From assembly GCF_037154085.1 (NCBI RefSeq), contig NZ_JBANRM010000006.1, forward strand, positions 1 to 64,000: a DNA stretch of 64,000 bases, given 5' to 3'. Source of the DNA: Andeanibacterium fulvum (GTDB lineage Bacteria; Pseudomonadota; Alphaproteobacteria; Sphingomonadales; Sphingomonadaceae). The notes below the pieces were generated by a model, which saw only the letters and a list, made by a program, of their open reading frames with translations, was not told the DNA's origin and did no database searches. The position numbers were made by a program, and so were the translations under genes. Below are positions 34,647-43,415 of the stretch, piece after piece (position 1 is the stretch's first letter; each line of letters starts with the position of its first letter).

Positions 34647-34658
34647 GACAACGTTGTC
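34647..34658. promoter_or_regulatory. LacI-family operator between the glucosidase and the esterase
   Basis: GACAACGTTGTC is a perfect 12-base palindrome with the central CG typical of LacI/GalR sites; it sits within TGAGACAACGTTGTCCCA, 74 bases from the GH3 start and 88 from the esterase start. No LacI-family regulator is encoded in the window, so it would act from elsewhere. Confidence 0.6.
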
Positions 34659-34745
34659 CCAACACCCTGCTGCGAAGCGCGCCGCTTGTCAAATTGCATG
34701 ACGCGCCGGGCCCTGCCGGGAACGACATCCTTGGGAGAGGACCGC

Positions 34746-35960
34746 ATGAAATATTACGCCAGATTCGCCCCGCTTTGCCTTGCCGGACTGGCGCTGACCG
34801 CACCGCTTGCGGCCCAGAACGGCGGGCAGGTTGCGCCCAAAAGCTGCCTGCCGCAGGGCTTCTTCCCCGGCCCGGCCACTTACAAGTCAGTGGAGCAGCT
34901 GCCTGACGGACGCGTGACCTTCCGCCTCTGCGCGCCCGCCGCAAATCAGGCGCGCGTAACCAGCAACGATATCGATCAGGCGATCCCGATGGGGATGCAG
35001 CCCGGCACGCAGCGCGGGCTGGCCATGACGAAGGACGATACCGGCCTGTGGAGCGCCACCACTGCCGTGCCCGTCCCCGCCGATACCTATCGCTTCAACT
35101 TCGAGGTCGATGGCGCGCGGGTTCCCGATCCGCAGGCAACCACTTTCAGTCATGAACGGGTAGGCACCAATTCCACGTTCGAGACCAGAGGGCCGGAAGG
35201 CGATTTCCAGACCTACAAGGCCGATGTCGCGCATGGCGCGGTCAGCCGGATCGATTACTGGTCCTCCGCGCTGGGGCAGAAGCGGCAGGCCTATGTCTAC
35301 ACCCCGCCGGGCTATTTGAAGGACGGCAAGTCCTATCCGGTGCTCTATCTGGTCCATGGCGCGGGCGACAGCGCCGATAGCTGGACCAGCGTGGGCCATG
35401 CCAATTACATTCTCGACAATCTGATCGCCAAGGGCGAGGCCGCGCCGATGATCGTGGTCATGCCGTTTGGTCACACGCCCGACCGGCCCAATGCGACTGG
35501 GGGCGGCAACATGCTGGACAACACCGACTTCGGCGACGACCTGCTGGGCGATCTGATCCCCTATGTGGACGCCAATTTCCGCACCCTGGCCGACCAGCAC
35601 CACCGGGCAATGGCCGGACTTTCGATGGGCGGAGCCCACACTTTGCGCTTTGGCCTCACTCATCCCGATACCTTCGATTATATCGGCATATTCTCGATGG
35701 GCCTCGGGCTTGCCGGACCGGACGATGTAGAGCGTTATGAAAATGCGAACGATGCAGCCCTGCGCAAGGCGGCCCGCGATCTGGACCTTGTCTATTACGC
35801 CATGGGCAAGGAGGATTTCCTTTATGGCAGCGTGGCGCCGACCCGCGCGATGCTGGATAAATACGGAATCAAACATACCTACCATGAGTCCGGCGGCGGC
35901 CACACCTGGATCAATTGGCGGCGGTATCTCGCCGATTTCGCGCCGCGACTGTTCCGCTAG
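34746..35960 (+). CDS. Secreted CE1-family esterase (feruloyl/acetyl-xylan esterase type)
   Basis: 404 residues from the ATG at 34746, with GGGAGAGG about 6 bases upstream. A signal peptide ends near PLAAQN. An immunoglobulin-like (CBM48-type) domain covers about residues 45-125 and the alpha/beta-hydrolase domain runs from 130. The nucleophile Ser293 is in GLSMGGAHT and the catalytic His is in GGGHTWINW near the C-terminus. This two-domain architecture is that of feruloyl and acetyl-xylan esterases and enterochelin-esterase-like proteins. With the divergent glucosidase it suggests hemicellulose or lignin-carbohydrate processing. Confidence 0.8.
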   Translation: MKYYARFAPLCLAGLALTAPLAAQNGGQVAPKSCLPQGFFPGPATYKSVEQLPDGRVTFRLCAPAANQARVTSNDIDQAIPMGMQPGTQRGLAMTKDDTGLWSATTAVPVPADTYRFNFEVDGARVPDPQATTFSHERVGTNSTFETRGPEGDFQTYKADVAHGAVSRIDYWSSALGQKRQAYVYTPPGYLKDGKSYPVLYLVHGAGDSADSWTSVGHANYILDNLIAKGEAAPMIVVMPFGHTPDRPNATGGGNMLDNTDFGDDLLGDLIPYVDANFRTLADQHHRAMAGLSMGGAHTLRFGLTHPDTFDYIGIFSMGLGLAGPDDVERYENANDAALRKAARDLDLVYYAMGKEDFLYGSVAPTRAMLDKYGIKHTYHESGGGHTWINWRRYLADFAPRLFR

Positions 35961-36083
35961 GCGCCGCAAAAACTGTCCCAAGATCGGAAAGGTTCCAAAA
36001 AACCACCTGTTTTCAAATTCTTCGCTTGCTGAAAGCCCCATGGCGCTGGCATGCTCCTCGCACTCAAAGGGGGAGCATTGAGT

Positions 36084-37679
36084 GTGGAAACCGATCTGAT
36101 TGTGATCGGCGGCGGCTCTGCGGGCTGCGCCGTGGCGGGCCGGCTGGCCCAGGCCGGAAAACGCGTCGTATTGCTGGAAGCGGGCAAGGATGCCCGCGAC
36201 ATCCGTTCGCGCGTGCCCGCGCTGATGGGCAAGCTGGTCCAGAACCCGGAATTCGACTGGTGCTATTTCAGCGAACCCGATCCCTCCGTGGGCGGCCGCC
36301 CCTCGCCCTGGCCCGCCGGCAAGCGGCTCGGCGGCGGCAGCACGATCAACGGAATGATGTTCATCCGCGGCCATGCCTGGGACTACGACCGCTGGGCAGA
36401 GCTGGGCGCAACCGGCTGGGACCATACTTCCTGCCTGCCCTATTTCCGCCGGTTGGAAGATAACGAGCGCGGCGCGGACGAATGGCGCGGCACCGGCGGC
36501 CCGATCGCGGTTTCCGAATGCCGCAGCCGCTATGGCGTGACCGAAAAATGGATCGACGCCGCCTGTGAGGCAGGTGTCCACCGCTCGCCCGACCTCAATG
36601 GCGAACTCGCCGAAGGGGTCGATCATATCCAGCTTTCCCAGCGCAGGGGCTGGCGCAGCAGTGCGGCATCCTATCTCGACGGGCTGGGTTCGGGCCGCAA
36701 ACCCGACGTTGTGACCGAAGCCGAAGTGCTTTCCATCCAGGTGGCCGATGGCCGCGCCCATGGCGTCACCTATCTGCGCGGCGACCAGCGCCACAGCCTG
36801 AGCGCGCGTGACGGCGTGGTGCTGTCGGCAGGGGCGCTCAACACGCCGCGCCTGCTCATGCTGTCGGGCATCGGCCCGGCGGCTCACCTGCGCGAAATGG
36901 GCATCGACGTATTGTGCGATCTGCCAGGCGTGGGCGGCAATCTGCAGGACCATGTCGGCCTGCACCTGATCAACGGCGTGGACATGCCCACGTTGAACAA
37001 CGACGCGCATGGCCTGCGCGCGCCGCTGCAATTGCTCCGTTTCATCTTCGGTGGACGCGGCGCGCTGACCACCGGTATCGGCCATGCCCAGGCCTTCGTG
37101 CGCGGCAGGCCCGGCCTGCCCGTGCCCAATCTGCAATTGGCCTTCTCCGCCTTCTCCTTTGAAGTGACGCCGCAGGGGAATGTGCTGCTCAAGCCCGAAT
37201 CCTCGGTCGCCACCTTCATCGGGCTGATGCGCCCCAGCCATCGCGGCCGGGTGAGCCTGCGCACACCCGATCCCTCGGCTCCGCCCCTGATCGAGCACCA
37301 GCTGCTCGGCGGCGACGACGATGTCGAGCAATTGGTGGAGGGGATCGCACTGGCGCGCCGGATCATGCGGCAACGCGCCATTTCCCCGCACGTGCTGCAG
37401 GAAATCCGCCCCGGTGCCGATTTCGAGAGCAAGGAAGCCCTGCGCGATTATGTGCGGCTGGCTTCCATGTCGATGTTCCACCCGGTGGGCACGGCCAAGA
37501 TCGGTGCGGACAGCGATCCTGAGGCCGTGCTCGACGCGGATCTGCGCGTGCGCGGCGTGCGCGGACTATGGGTCGCGGATGCCTCCGTCATGCCCACCAT
37601 TCCCCAGGGCAACACCAATGCCACCTCGATCATGATCGGGGACAAGGCGGCCGATCATATCCTTCGGGGCCTCGACTGA
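36084..37679 (+). CDS. GMC-family FAD-dependent alcohol oxidoreductase
   Basis: 531 residues from a GTG at 36084, eight bases after GGGGGAG; a TTG at 36078 and an ATG at 36051 are also in frame. The dinucleotide motif GGGSAG lies at residues 9-14. PAGKRLGGGSTINGMMFIRG (partly shown) is GMC signature 1 and the catalytic His is in MFHPVGTAKIG, followed by GNTNATSIMIGDKAADHI. It is of the choline-dehydrogenase or aryl-alcohol-oxidase type. It begins the aromatic catabolic island. Candidate roles include oxidising the side-chain alcohol of lignin-derived aromatics. The natural electron acceptor is unknown. Confidence 0.88.
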   Translation: METDLIVIGGGSAGCAVAGRLAQAGKRVVLLEAGKDARDIRSRVPALMGKLVQNPEFDWCYFSEPDPSVGGRPSPWPAGKRLGGGSTINGMMFIRGHAWDYDRWAELGATGWDHTSCLPYFRRLEDNERGADEWRGTGGPIAVSECRSRYGVTEKWIDAACEAGVHRSPDLNGELAEGVDHIQLSQRRGWRSSAASYLDGLGSGRKPDVVTEAEVLSIQVADGRAHGVTYLRGDQRHSLSARDGVVLSAGALNTPRLLMLSGIGPAAHLREMGIDVLCDLPGVGGNLQDHVGLHLINGVDMPTLNNDAHGLRAPLQLLRFIFGGRGALTTGIGHAQAFVRGRPGLPVPNLQLAFSAFSFEVTPQGNVLLKPESSVATFIGLMRPSHRGRVSLRTPDPSAPPLIEHQLLGGDDDVEQLVEGIALARRIMRQRAISPHVLQEIRPGADFESKEALRDYVRLASMSMFHPVGTAKIGADSDPEAVLDADLRVRGVRGLWVADASVMPTIPQGNTNATSIMIGDKAADHILRGLD

Positions 37680-37841
37680 CCGGCAGGGCAGTAACCGTTC
37701 CCCGGTTTTTCCACTTGGTGGCCGTTCAGAAATTGCCATTCCGTCAACAAAGCCGCATGGTAGGGGCGAATTGGGGGAATGGCATGGCTGGCGCCTCTGC
37801 GCGCCGGCGGGATCGTAAAACGACTGGTTCGGGGCAAGTAG

Positions 37842-38366
37842 ATGGTGGCGAATTCGGCGGGCGGGAATGCTGCGCAACCGGAAGGGGACGAAAGCTCTTT
37901 CGGAGTTTACCGCAGAGGCTCGGCCACGCCCGAAATCTCTTTCACCATCTCGCTGGTGCTGGCCGCACGCCGCTGGCGCTCGCTGCTGGACGAGAAGCTG
38001 CGCCCGATCAATCAGAGCGCCGCGCGCATGGAAGCCATGGCCGCGATCATGAACTCGCCGCCGCTCAGCCCGCAGGTCGATATCGCCAAAAGGCTGCGGA
38101 TCGAAGGCCCGACGCTCACTCGCATGCTCGATTCGCTGGAAAAGGACGGGCTTGTCGAGCGCCTGCCCGACCCGAACGACCGTCGCACGAAATTGCTGCG
38201 CCTTACGCCCGAGGGCGAGGCTGTGCTCAAGGACGTCTTCGCCATTGCCGATGAATGGCGGTTCCGCCTGCTCGACGGATTCACTGAAGAGCAGAAGGAG
38301 CAGGCAACCAGCTTCTGCGGCGAACTCGTTACCCGGCTCGACCGGGGCCTTGCCGATCCGGACTAG
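37842..38366 (+). CDS. MarR-family transcriptional regulator
   Basis: 174 residues. The winged helix is visible from VDIAKRLRIEGPTLTRMLDSLEKDGLVERLPDPNDRRTKLLRLTPEG (only part quoted: DSLEKDGLVERLPDPNDRR). It lies between the GMC gene and the ThDP gene on the same strand and likely controls one or both. MarR proteins usually lose DNA affinity on binding an aromatic acid. The N-terminal 30 residues are extended and polar. Confidence 0.85.
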   Translation: MVANSAGGNAAQPEGDESSFGVYRRGSATPEISFTISLVLAARRWRSLLDEKLRPINQSAARMEAMAAIMNSPPLSPQVDIAKRLRIEGPTLTRMLDSLEKDGLVERLPDPNDRRTKLLRLTPEGEAVLKDVFAIADEWRFRLLDGFTEEQKEQATSFCGELVTRLDRGLADPD

Positions 38367-38438
38367 ACCGTCCGGCGCCGCTCGATTGCGCGCCACCCGC
38401 TTTTGATTTAGCCGCCTTTCGATAATTCGGGAGACGGT

Positions 38439-40112
38439 ATGAGAACGGGTAAGGGCAATTCCGGCCAGCAGGTCCACTCCAACGGCACGGTGGCCGATGC
38501 CATTGCAGCCATGCTGAAGCGCGAGGGGGTGGAGATCGTCTTCGGCTATCCCCGCAACCAGATCCTCGAAGCCGCTGCCCGGATCGACATCCGCACCATC
38601 ATCGTCCGCCAGGAACGTACCGGCCTGCACATGGCCGACGCCATGAGCCGCATGACCAAGGGCGAGAAGATGGGCGTCTTCGTGATGCAGCAGGGCCCCG
38701 GCGCGGAGAACGCCTTTGGCGGCGTGGCACAGGCCTATGCCGATTGCGTGCCGGTGCTGGTGATGCCGCAGGGCTATGCGCTGAACCAGGCCTATGTGCC
38801 GTATAATTTCAACTCGGTCCGCTCCATGGCCAGCGTCGCCAAGCATGCCGAACCGCTGACCAATGGCCGCGACGTGGTGGCAGTGATGCGCCGCGCCTTC
38901 GCCATGCTGCGCAACGGCCGCCCGCAGCCGGTGGTGATCGAACTGCCCTATGACATTCTCGACCAGCAATTCGACGCACCGATGGATTATGCCCCCGGCA
39001 AGGTCGCGCTGAGCCAGCCTGCCCATCCCGATATCGAAGCCGCCGCCGATGCGCTGATCGCAGCGGAAAATCCGGCGATCTATGCCGGGCAGGGCATCCA
39101 CTGGTCCGAAGCCTATGACGAGTTGAAGGAACTCGCCGAACACCTCGCCATTCCGGTGATGACCAGCCTGCCGGGCAAGAGCGCCTTTGACGAGACGCAC
39201 CCCCTCGCCCTCGGTTCGGGCGGCAACGGGATCAATGGCTGCGTGCGCAAATGGCTGGACGAATGCGACCTGCTGTTCGGCATTGGCTGTTCCTTCACCG
39301 CCACTTCCTTCGGCCTCGCCATTCCGGCGGGCAAGCGCGTGATCCACGCCACGCTCGACCCGCTCGATATCGACAAGTCCGTGCCCAGCGAACTGGCGCT
39401 GATCGGCGATGCGAAGCTGACCCTGCGCGCGCTGATCGAAGCGGTGAAGGCCCGCTCCCCCCATCGCCGCGATGCCGCGCCCGTGGCAGCGAAGATCAAG
39501 GCGGTGGAGGCCGAATGGCTGGCCAAATGGATGCCCAAATGCACGCAGGAGACCTCGCCCCTCTCCCCCTATCGCGTGTTGTGGGATCTGCAGCAGACAG
39601 TCGATGTCGACAACACCATCATCACCCATGACGCGGGCAGCCCGCGCGACCAGCTCGTGCCTTTCTGGAAGAGCACCACGCCGCATTCCTATATCGGCTG
39701 GGGCAAATCCACCCAGCTCGGCTATGGCCTCGGCCTGGTGATGGGCGCCAAGCTCGCCTGCCCGGACAAGCTCTGCATCAATGTCTGGGGCGATGCCGCC
39801 ATCGGCTTTACCGGCACCGATCTGGAAACCGCCGCGCGCGACCGGATTCCGATCCTGTCCATCCTGCTCAACAACGAGGCAATGGCGATCGAACTGCCGA
39901 TCATGCCCGAAGCGACCGAGAAATACCGCGCGACGGATATTTCGGGCGATTACGCCGCCTTCGCCCGCTCGCTCGGTTGCCATGGCGAACGGGTGACGCA
40001 GGCGAGCGAGATCGTTCCCGCGCTGAAGCGGGCACTGGCCGCCATCGATGCCGGCCAGCCCGCACTGGTGGAATTCATCACCGAAAAGGAGACGGTGATT
40101 TCGAGGGGGTAA
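38439..40112 (+). CDS. Thiamine-diphosphate-dependent enzyme (acetolactate synthase/benzoylformate decarboxylase type)
   Basis: 557 residues with the three domains of the family. The catalytic Glu59 is in VRQERTGLHMADA and the ThDP motif starts at GDA (451-453) and ends with N479 in LLNNEAM. The usual G-D-G is changed to G-D-A. The N-terminal part is divergent from true acetolactate synthase and no regulatory subunit gene is near. It is probably a 2-oxo acid decarboxylase or C-C lyase. It lies in the catabolic island; the substrate is unknown. Confidence 0.8.
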   Translation: MRTGKGNSGQQVHSNGTVADAIAAMLKREGVEIVFGYPRNQILEAAARIDIRTIIVRQERTGLHMADAMSRMTKGEKMGVFVMQQGPGAENAFGGVAQAYADCVPVLVMPQGYALNQAYVPYNFNSVRSMASVAKHAEPLTNGRDVVAVMRRAFAMLRNGRPQPVVIELPYDILDQQFDAPMDYAPGKVALSQPAHPDIEAAADALIAAENPAIYAGQGIHWSEAYDELKELAEHLAIPVMTSLPGKSAFDETHPLALGSGGNGINGCVRKWLDECDLLFGIGCSFTATSFGLAIPAGKRVIHATLDPLDIDKSVPSELALIGDAKLTLRALIEAVKARSPHRRDAAPVAAKIKAVEAEWLAKWMPKCTQETSPLSPYRVLWDLQQTVDVDNTIITHDAGSPRDQLVPFWKSTTPHSYIGWGKSTQLGYGLGLVMGAKLACPDKLCINVWGDAAIGFTGTDLETAARDRIPILSILLNNEAMAIELPIMPEATEKYRATDISGDYAAFARSLGCHGERVTQASEIVPALKRALAAIDAGQPALVEFITEKETVISRG

Positions 40113-40197
40113 TCGTCATTGCGAGCGTAGCGAAGCAATCCAGGGACGGATGCAACCGCCCTGGATTGCTTCGGGGCTTTGCCCCTCGCAATGACGA
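40113..40197. terminator. Long two-step inverted repeat between convergent genes
   Basis: Outer arms TCGTCATTGCGAG (40113-40125) and CTCGCAATGACGA (40185-40197) pair perfectly over 13 bases, and inner arms GAAGCAATCCAGGG (40132-40145) and CCCTGGATTGCTTC (40159-40172) over 14. It lies immediately after the ThDP-gene stop and 12 bases from the TonB-receptor stop. It is probably a dispersed repeat serving as a bidirectional terminator. Confidence 0.65.
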
Positions 40198-40208
40198 AAT
40201 CTGCTTCC

Positions 40209-42272
40209 TCAGAACCCGTAACGCAGCCCACCCCACAGGGTCAGCGGCGCGCCATAGTCAATCGAGCCTGCCTGATTGCGAGTGACGACCTTCTCGTCGA
40301 GCAAATTCTCGGCCCGCAGGACGAGGCTGAGCTTCTCGATCACCGGCACCTGCGCGAACAGGTCCACCGTGGTCGCGGCGGATAGCACGTCGGTCTCGTC
40401 ATCGCCTTCGAACTGGTCGGCCACGTGGCGTACCGTCGCGGCGATGCGCCAGTTCTTCTTCGGCTCCCAGCTTACGGTGGCGCTGGCTGCGAAATCGGGC
40501 GTCTGCGCCGGGCGATTGCCGTCAAGCGCAGCGGATACGCCGCTGCCCTCGACCTTGGCATCGGTATAGGCCAGCGTGCCCTGGAACTTCACCGGGCCGC
40601 TGCCCAGGCTGGCCGCCAGTTCGACGCCGGTGGACTTCACCGCATCGACATTCTGCCGCTGCCGGTCCGTGCCGCTGAGCGTGACGTTGGCAATCGCATT
40701 CTCCACCCGATTAGTGAAGATGGTCAGTGCCAGATCGACACCCTTGGCCGCCGTCACGTCCAGCCCCGCCTCATAGCCTTCAAGCCGCTCGTTCTTGAGA
40801 TTGGCATTGGCATAGGTGGTGACGGGGAAGACCACGAAGGGCCGGTAAAGCTCGTTGAGCGTGGGCAGGCGCAAGCCGGTATAGGCTGCGGCACGCGCCC
40901 GCACTCCGCGGGTCAAATCCGCAGTGGCGCCCACGCGCCAGGAGAAATCCCAGCCCGAACGGTCGGTATAGGTCGAATCCTCGATCACGCCGCCCGCTGC
41001 ATTGAGATTGCGGTGATAGCCATCGCGAATGCTCCAGCGATCGGCGCGCACGCCGCCGGTCAGCAGCACGGGGCCGAGTGTGTAATCGTCTTCCAGGAAC
41101 AGGCCGAGGTCCGAATTGGTGCCACCCGCATAACGGCTGCCATTGCCCGCCCCGCTGGCGAGGTAGCGATATTCGGTGAGATCGCCGTCGGACTGGCGGA
41201 AGTCGGCGCCGATCCGCAGAGTGTGACCGCCGCCCACGGGCGGGCGTACCTCAACCTTGCCGCCAAAGCCGCTGGCGGGCGTGTCGGCCTGATCCAGCGT
41301 TTTCTTGTAGGTGCTGGAGGAAATCACGATGTTCGAGAAATTGCGCCACTGGCCATAGCCGAGCACGTCGAACTGCCAGTCGCCCCGGCCGACGAGGCGA
41401 ACCGAAAGGTCCTGCCCCTTGGTGGCATTATCCGCCCCGGCGAAGCGCAGGGTGCGGTTATCCTCGAAGGCAAGGCCGCGTACCTGCAGGCTGACGTCCG
41501 TGCCAAGCTGCTGCACCACCCGCGCATTGGCGGACCAGCTTTCATAAGCCGCGGGAACGGAAGCGGCCACGCGCTGATCCTTGGGCGTGGTCCAGAAACC
41601 GTCGCCCTGATCCCACCTTCCGCTGACCACGGCAAAGCCGCTGTCCCATTGCGGCGCCAGGCTGCCTTCCAGCTGGGTCTCGCCGCGATCGTTCACCAGC
41701 GCCTCGCCCCTGAACAGGCCGAGATCGCGTGCGTCGATGCCTTCAAGTTCCACCGTACCCGCCAGCGCGCCGGCACCGAAGGGGCCGGAACCGCCACCGC
41801 GCGTCACGCGGATCATTTCCAGCTGGTTGGGCGACAGGGCCGAAAGCGGCACATGGCCGAAGAACGGATCGATCATCGGCACGCCATCGAGCAGCACCAG
41901 CGCACGGCTGCTGGCGTTGCCGCCCAGCGCGCGCAGGGTCACGCCCTGCGCCGTGGGGTTGGACGAGCGGCTGTCCGAACGGCGGAACTGCTGGAAGCCT
42001 GCCACATTGGAAAGCGCGTCTTCGATCCGGCCCGAAGCCGTGGACTGCAACTGTTCCTGATCCACCGTCACTGTCGAATAGGCGATAGTGGACGGCGTCG
42101 CGTCCAGCCCGTGCCCCGTCACGACGATGGGCGGATTCTCGAATTCGTCGCCCGCATCGTCCTGCGCGAAAGCGGGAGTGGAAAGGGTGGTACCAAGAGT
42201 GGCCAGCGCAACACCGGCGAGCAGGCAGATCCTCATGTTCATCTTCTCGTTTTTCGTTTCGGACAAAGTCAA
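40209..42272 (-). CDS. TonB-dependent outer-membrane receptor
   Basis: 687 residues from a TTG at 42272 with AAAGGGAG seven to eight bases upstream; an ATG at 42242 would remove 10 residues. A signal peptide ends near TPAFAQ. A TonB-box-like PPIVVTG precedes the plug domain (about residues 60-170, with ALVLLDGVPMIDPFFG and GAGALAGTVEL). The rest is a 22-strand barrel, ending in the aromatic terminus RYGF. It imports a ligand at the expense of the TonB system. Its position inside the island suggests an aromatic or lignin-derived ligand, but siderophore-type receptors look similar. Confidence 0.88.
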   Translation of the reverse strand: MTLSETKNEKMNMRICLLAGVALATLGTTLSTPAFAQDDAGDEFENPPIVVTGHGLDATPSTIAYSTVTVDQEQLQSTASGRIEDALSNVAGFQQFRRSDSRSSNPTAQGVTLRALGGNASSRALVLLDGVPMIDPFFGHVPLSALSPNQLEMIRVTRGGGSGPFGAGALAGTVELEGIDARDLGLFRGEALVNDRGETQLEGSLAPQWDSGFAVVSGRWDQGDGFWTTPKDQRVAASVPAAYESWSANARVVQQLGTDVSLQVRGLAFEDNRTLRFAGADNATKGQDLSVRLVGRGDWQFDVLGYGQWRNFSNIVISSSTYKKTLDQADTPASGFGGKVEVRPPVGGGHTLRIGADFRQSDGDLTEYRYLASGAGNGSRYAGGTNSDLGLFLEDDYTLGPVLLTGGVRADRWSIRDGYHRNLNAAGGVIEDSTYTDRSGWDFSWRVGATADLTRGVRARAAAYTGLRLPTLNELYRPFVVFPVTTYANANLKNERLEGYEAGLDVTAAKGVDLALTIFTNRVENAIANVTLSGTDRQRQNVDAVKSTGVELAASLGSGPVKFQGTLAYTDAKVEGSGVSAALDGNRPAQTPDFAASATVSWEPKKNWRIAATVRHVADQFEGDDETDVLSAATTVDLFAQVPVIEKLSLVLRAENLLDEKVVTRNQAGSIDYGAPLTLWGGLRYGF

Positions 42273-42351
42273 TTCTGGCGCTCCCTTTAGCGTCTCAATC
42301 TTGCCGCGTCACCCCACCTCTGGCAGGGGTAGCAAAACAAGGGAGAATGCG

Positions 42352-42897
42352 ATGCGTAAGGCTTTCATCATGCAGGCGGCAGCTGCTTTCATGCTGACGG
42401 CTTCTCACAATACGCTCGCCGCAGAGGAGACAGCACAGCACATGAAGGCCCCCGCACCGGTCGTGGCGCAAGACCACGAAGCCCTGCTTGCCAGCAGCGA
42501 TCCCAAGCTCGCCGCCAACAAGCGGCTGGTTTACGACATGTACCGCATCGTGCTGCAGGCCGGCCTTGCCGACCGTGCGCATGAATTCATCGCCGACGAT
42601 TATATCCAGCACAATCCCAATGCCGGGCAGGGCCTGGCCGGGCTGGTCGATTATGTGAAGGTCACGCGGCCGGTGCGCGAGATCAAGGACAAGCTCGATC
42701 TGCCACTGGTGCACCTGATGGCCGAAGGCGATTATGTCACCACCACTTTCGTCCGCCCGGAAAAGGACGCCAATGGCGAAACCTATTATTCCAGCTGGTT
42801 CGATCTCTACCGGATCGAGAACGGCAAGATCGCCGAGCATTGGGACCCGATGCTGAAGAGCGACCCCAAGATCGACCCCAACGACAAGAAGCTCTGA
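42352..42897 (+). CDS. Exported NTF2/SnoaL-like protein
   Basis: 181 residues from the ATG at 42352, with GGGAG six bases upstream. A signal peptide ends near NTLAAEE. The domain is an NTF2-like fold of the SnoaL group: KRLVYDMYRIVLQAGLADRAHEFIADDYIQHNPN, in part, and a closing strand IENGKIAEHWDPM. The His-containing QHNP and EHWD segments are the typical pocket residues. It is divergent from the TonB receptor. It could be a lyase or isomerase acting on a periplasmic substrate. The function is unknown. Confidence 0.75.
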   Translation: MRKAFIMQAAAAFMLTASHNTLAAEETAQHMKAPAPVVAQDHEALLASSDPKLAANKRLVYDMYRIVLQAGLADRAHEFIADDYIQHNPNAGQGLAGLVDYVKVTRPVREIKDKLDLPLVHLMAEGDYVTTTFVRPEKDANGETYYSSWFDLYRIENGKIAEHWDPMLKSDPKIDPNDKKL

Positions 42898-42972
42898 AAA
42901 GGCGAAGGCCCCGGCGCCGGGTCCATACAGGACCTGGCACCGGGGCCTTGAACCGGATCAGACCGGAAGCGC

Positions 42973-43338
42973 TCAGTCCGCCTTGGCGGGCGCCTTCTTT
43001 GCGGCCTTGGCGGCAGGCTTGGCTGCCGAAGCCGCTTCATCCTTCGCCGCTTCAAGCTTGGCCGGCGGATTGAGTTCCAGCCACTTGGCGATGTTCTTGG
43101 CCCCGCCCGTATAGGCGAAGTGCTGCACCATCTCGTTCACCAGCAGGCTGTCGACCTTGTGCAGGAACTTGCGGAAGTGGTTGTGCACCTGAGTGGCGGT
43201 GTTGTTGAAGCTGCCCAGGAACGTGCCGTTCTGGATCTGCAGGCACTTCTGCTTCTTCAGCTCATTCGCAAACGCATTGTAGTCATGCTGCTTGCCTGCG
43301 GCCTTGCGCGCGTCGAACGTAATCACGAAAATCGGCAT
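42973..43338 (-). CDS. Cas2/SinR-like small protein with a lysine-alanine-rich tail
   Basis: 121 residues. The first 70 read as a small ferredoxin-like domain: strand MPIFVITFDAR, helix YNAFANELKKQKCL, strand QNGTFLGSF, helix TQVHNHFRKFL, then DSLLVNEM. This order and spacing resemble Cas2 and the SinR-like stand-alone relatives. The last 30 residues are a disordered AAKPAAKAAKKAPAKAD-type tail like histone H1. No CRISPR repeats, Cas1 or effectors are near. The gene is the last of the minus-strand run of NmrA, PQQ and ALDH genes, 77 bases after the ALDH stop. Function unknown. Confidence 0.55.
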   Translation of the reverse strand: MPIFVITFDARKAAGKQHDYNAFANELKKQKCLQIQNGTFLGSFNNTATQVHNHFRKFLHKVDSLLVNEMVQHFAYTGGAKNIAKWLELNPPAKLEAAKDEAASAAKPAAKAAKKAPAKAD

Positions 43339-43415
43339 GATCTCTCCTGTCCCCCTAAAACGGATAAGGGGGCGACGCGCCGCATCCGGCGGGCGCCGCC
43401 CTTCCCTGTCCGTTT

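Noticed and set aside
34887..37481. An 864-codon minus-strand frame opposite the esterase and GMC genes
   Set aside because: Composition is that of an antisense shadow and both opposite genes have clear motifs.
37566..39983. An 805-codon minus-strand frame opposite MarR and ThDP genes
   Set aside because: It spans two well-supported genes and shows no recognisable domain.
42973..43338. A CRISPR system suggested by the Cas2-like protein
   Set aside because: No repeat array and no cas1, cas9 or cas3 genes were seen anywhere in the window, so the protein is treated as a stand-alone relative.
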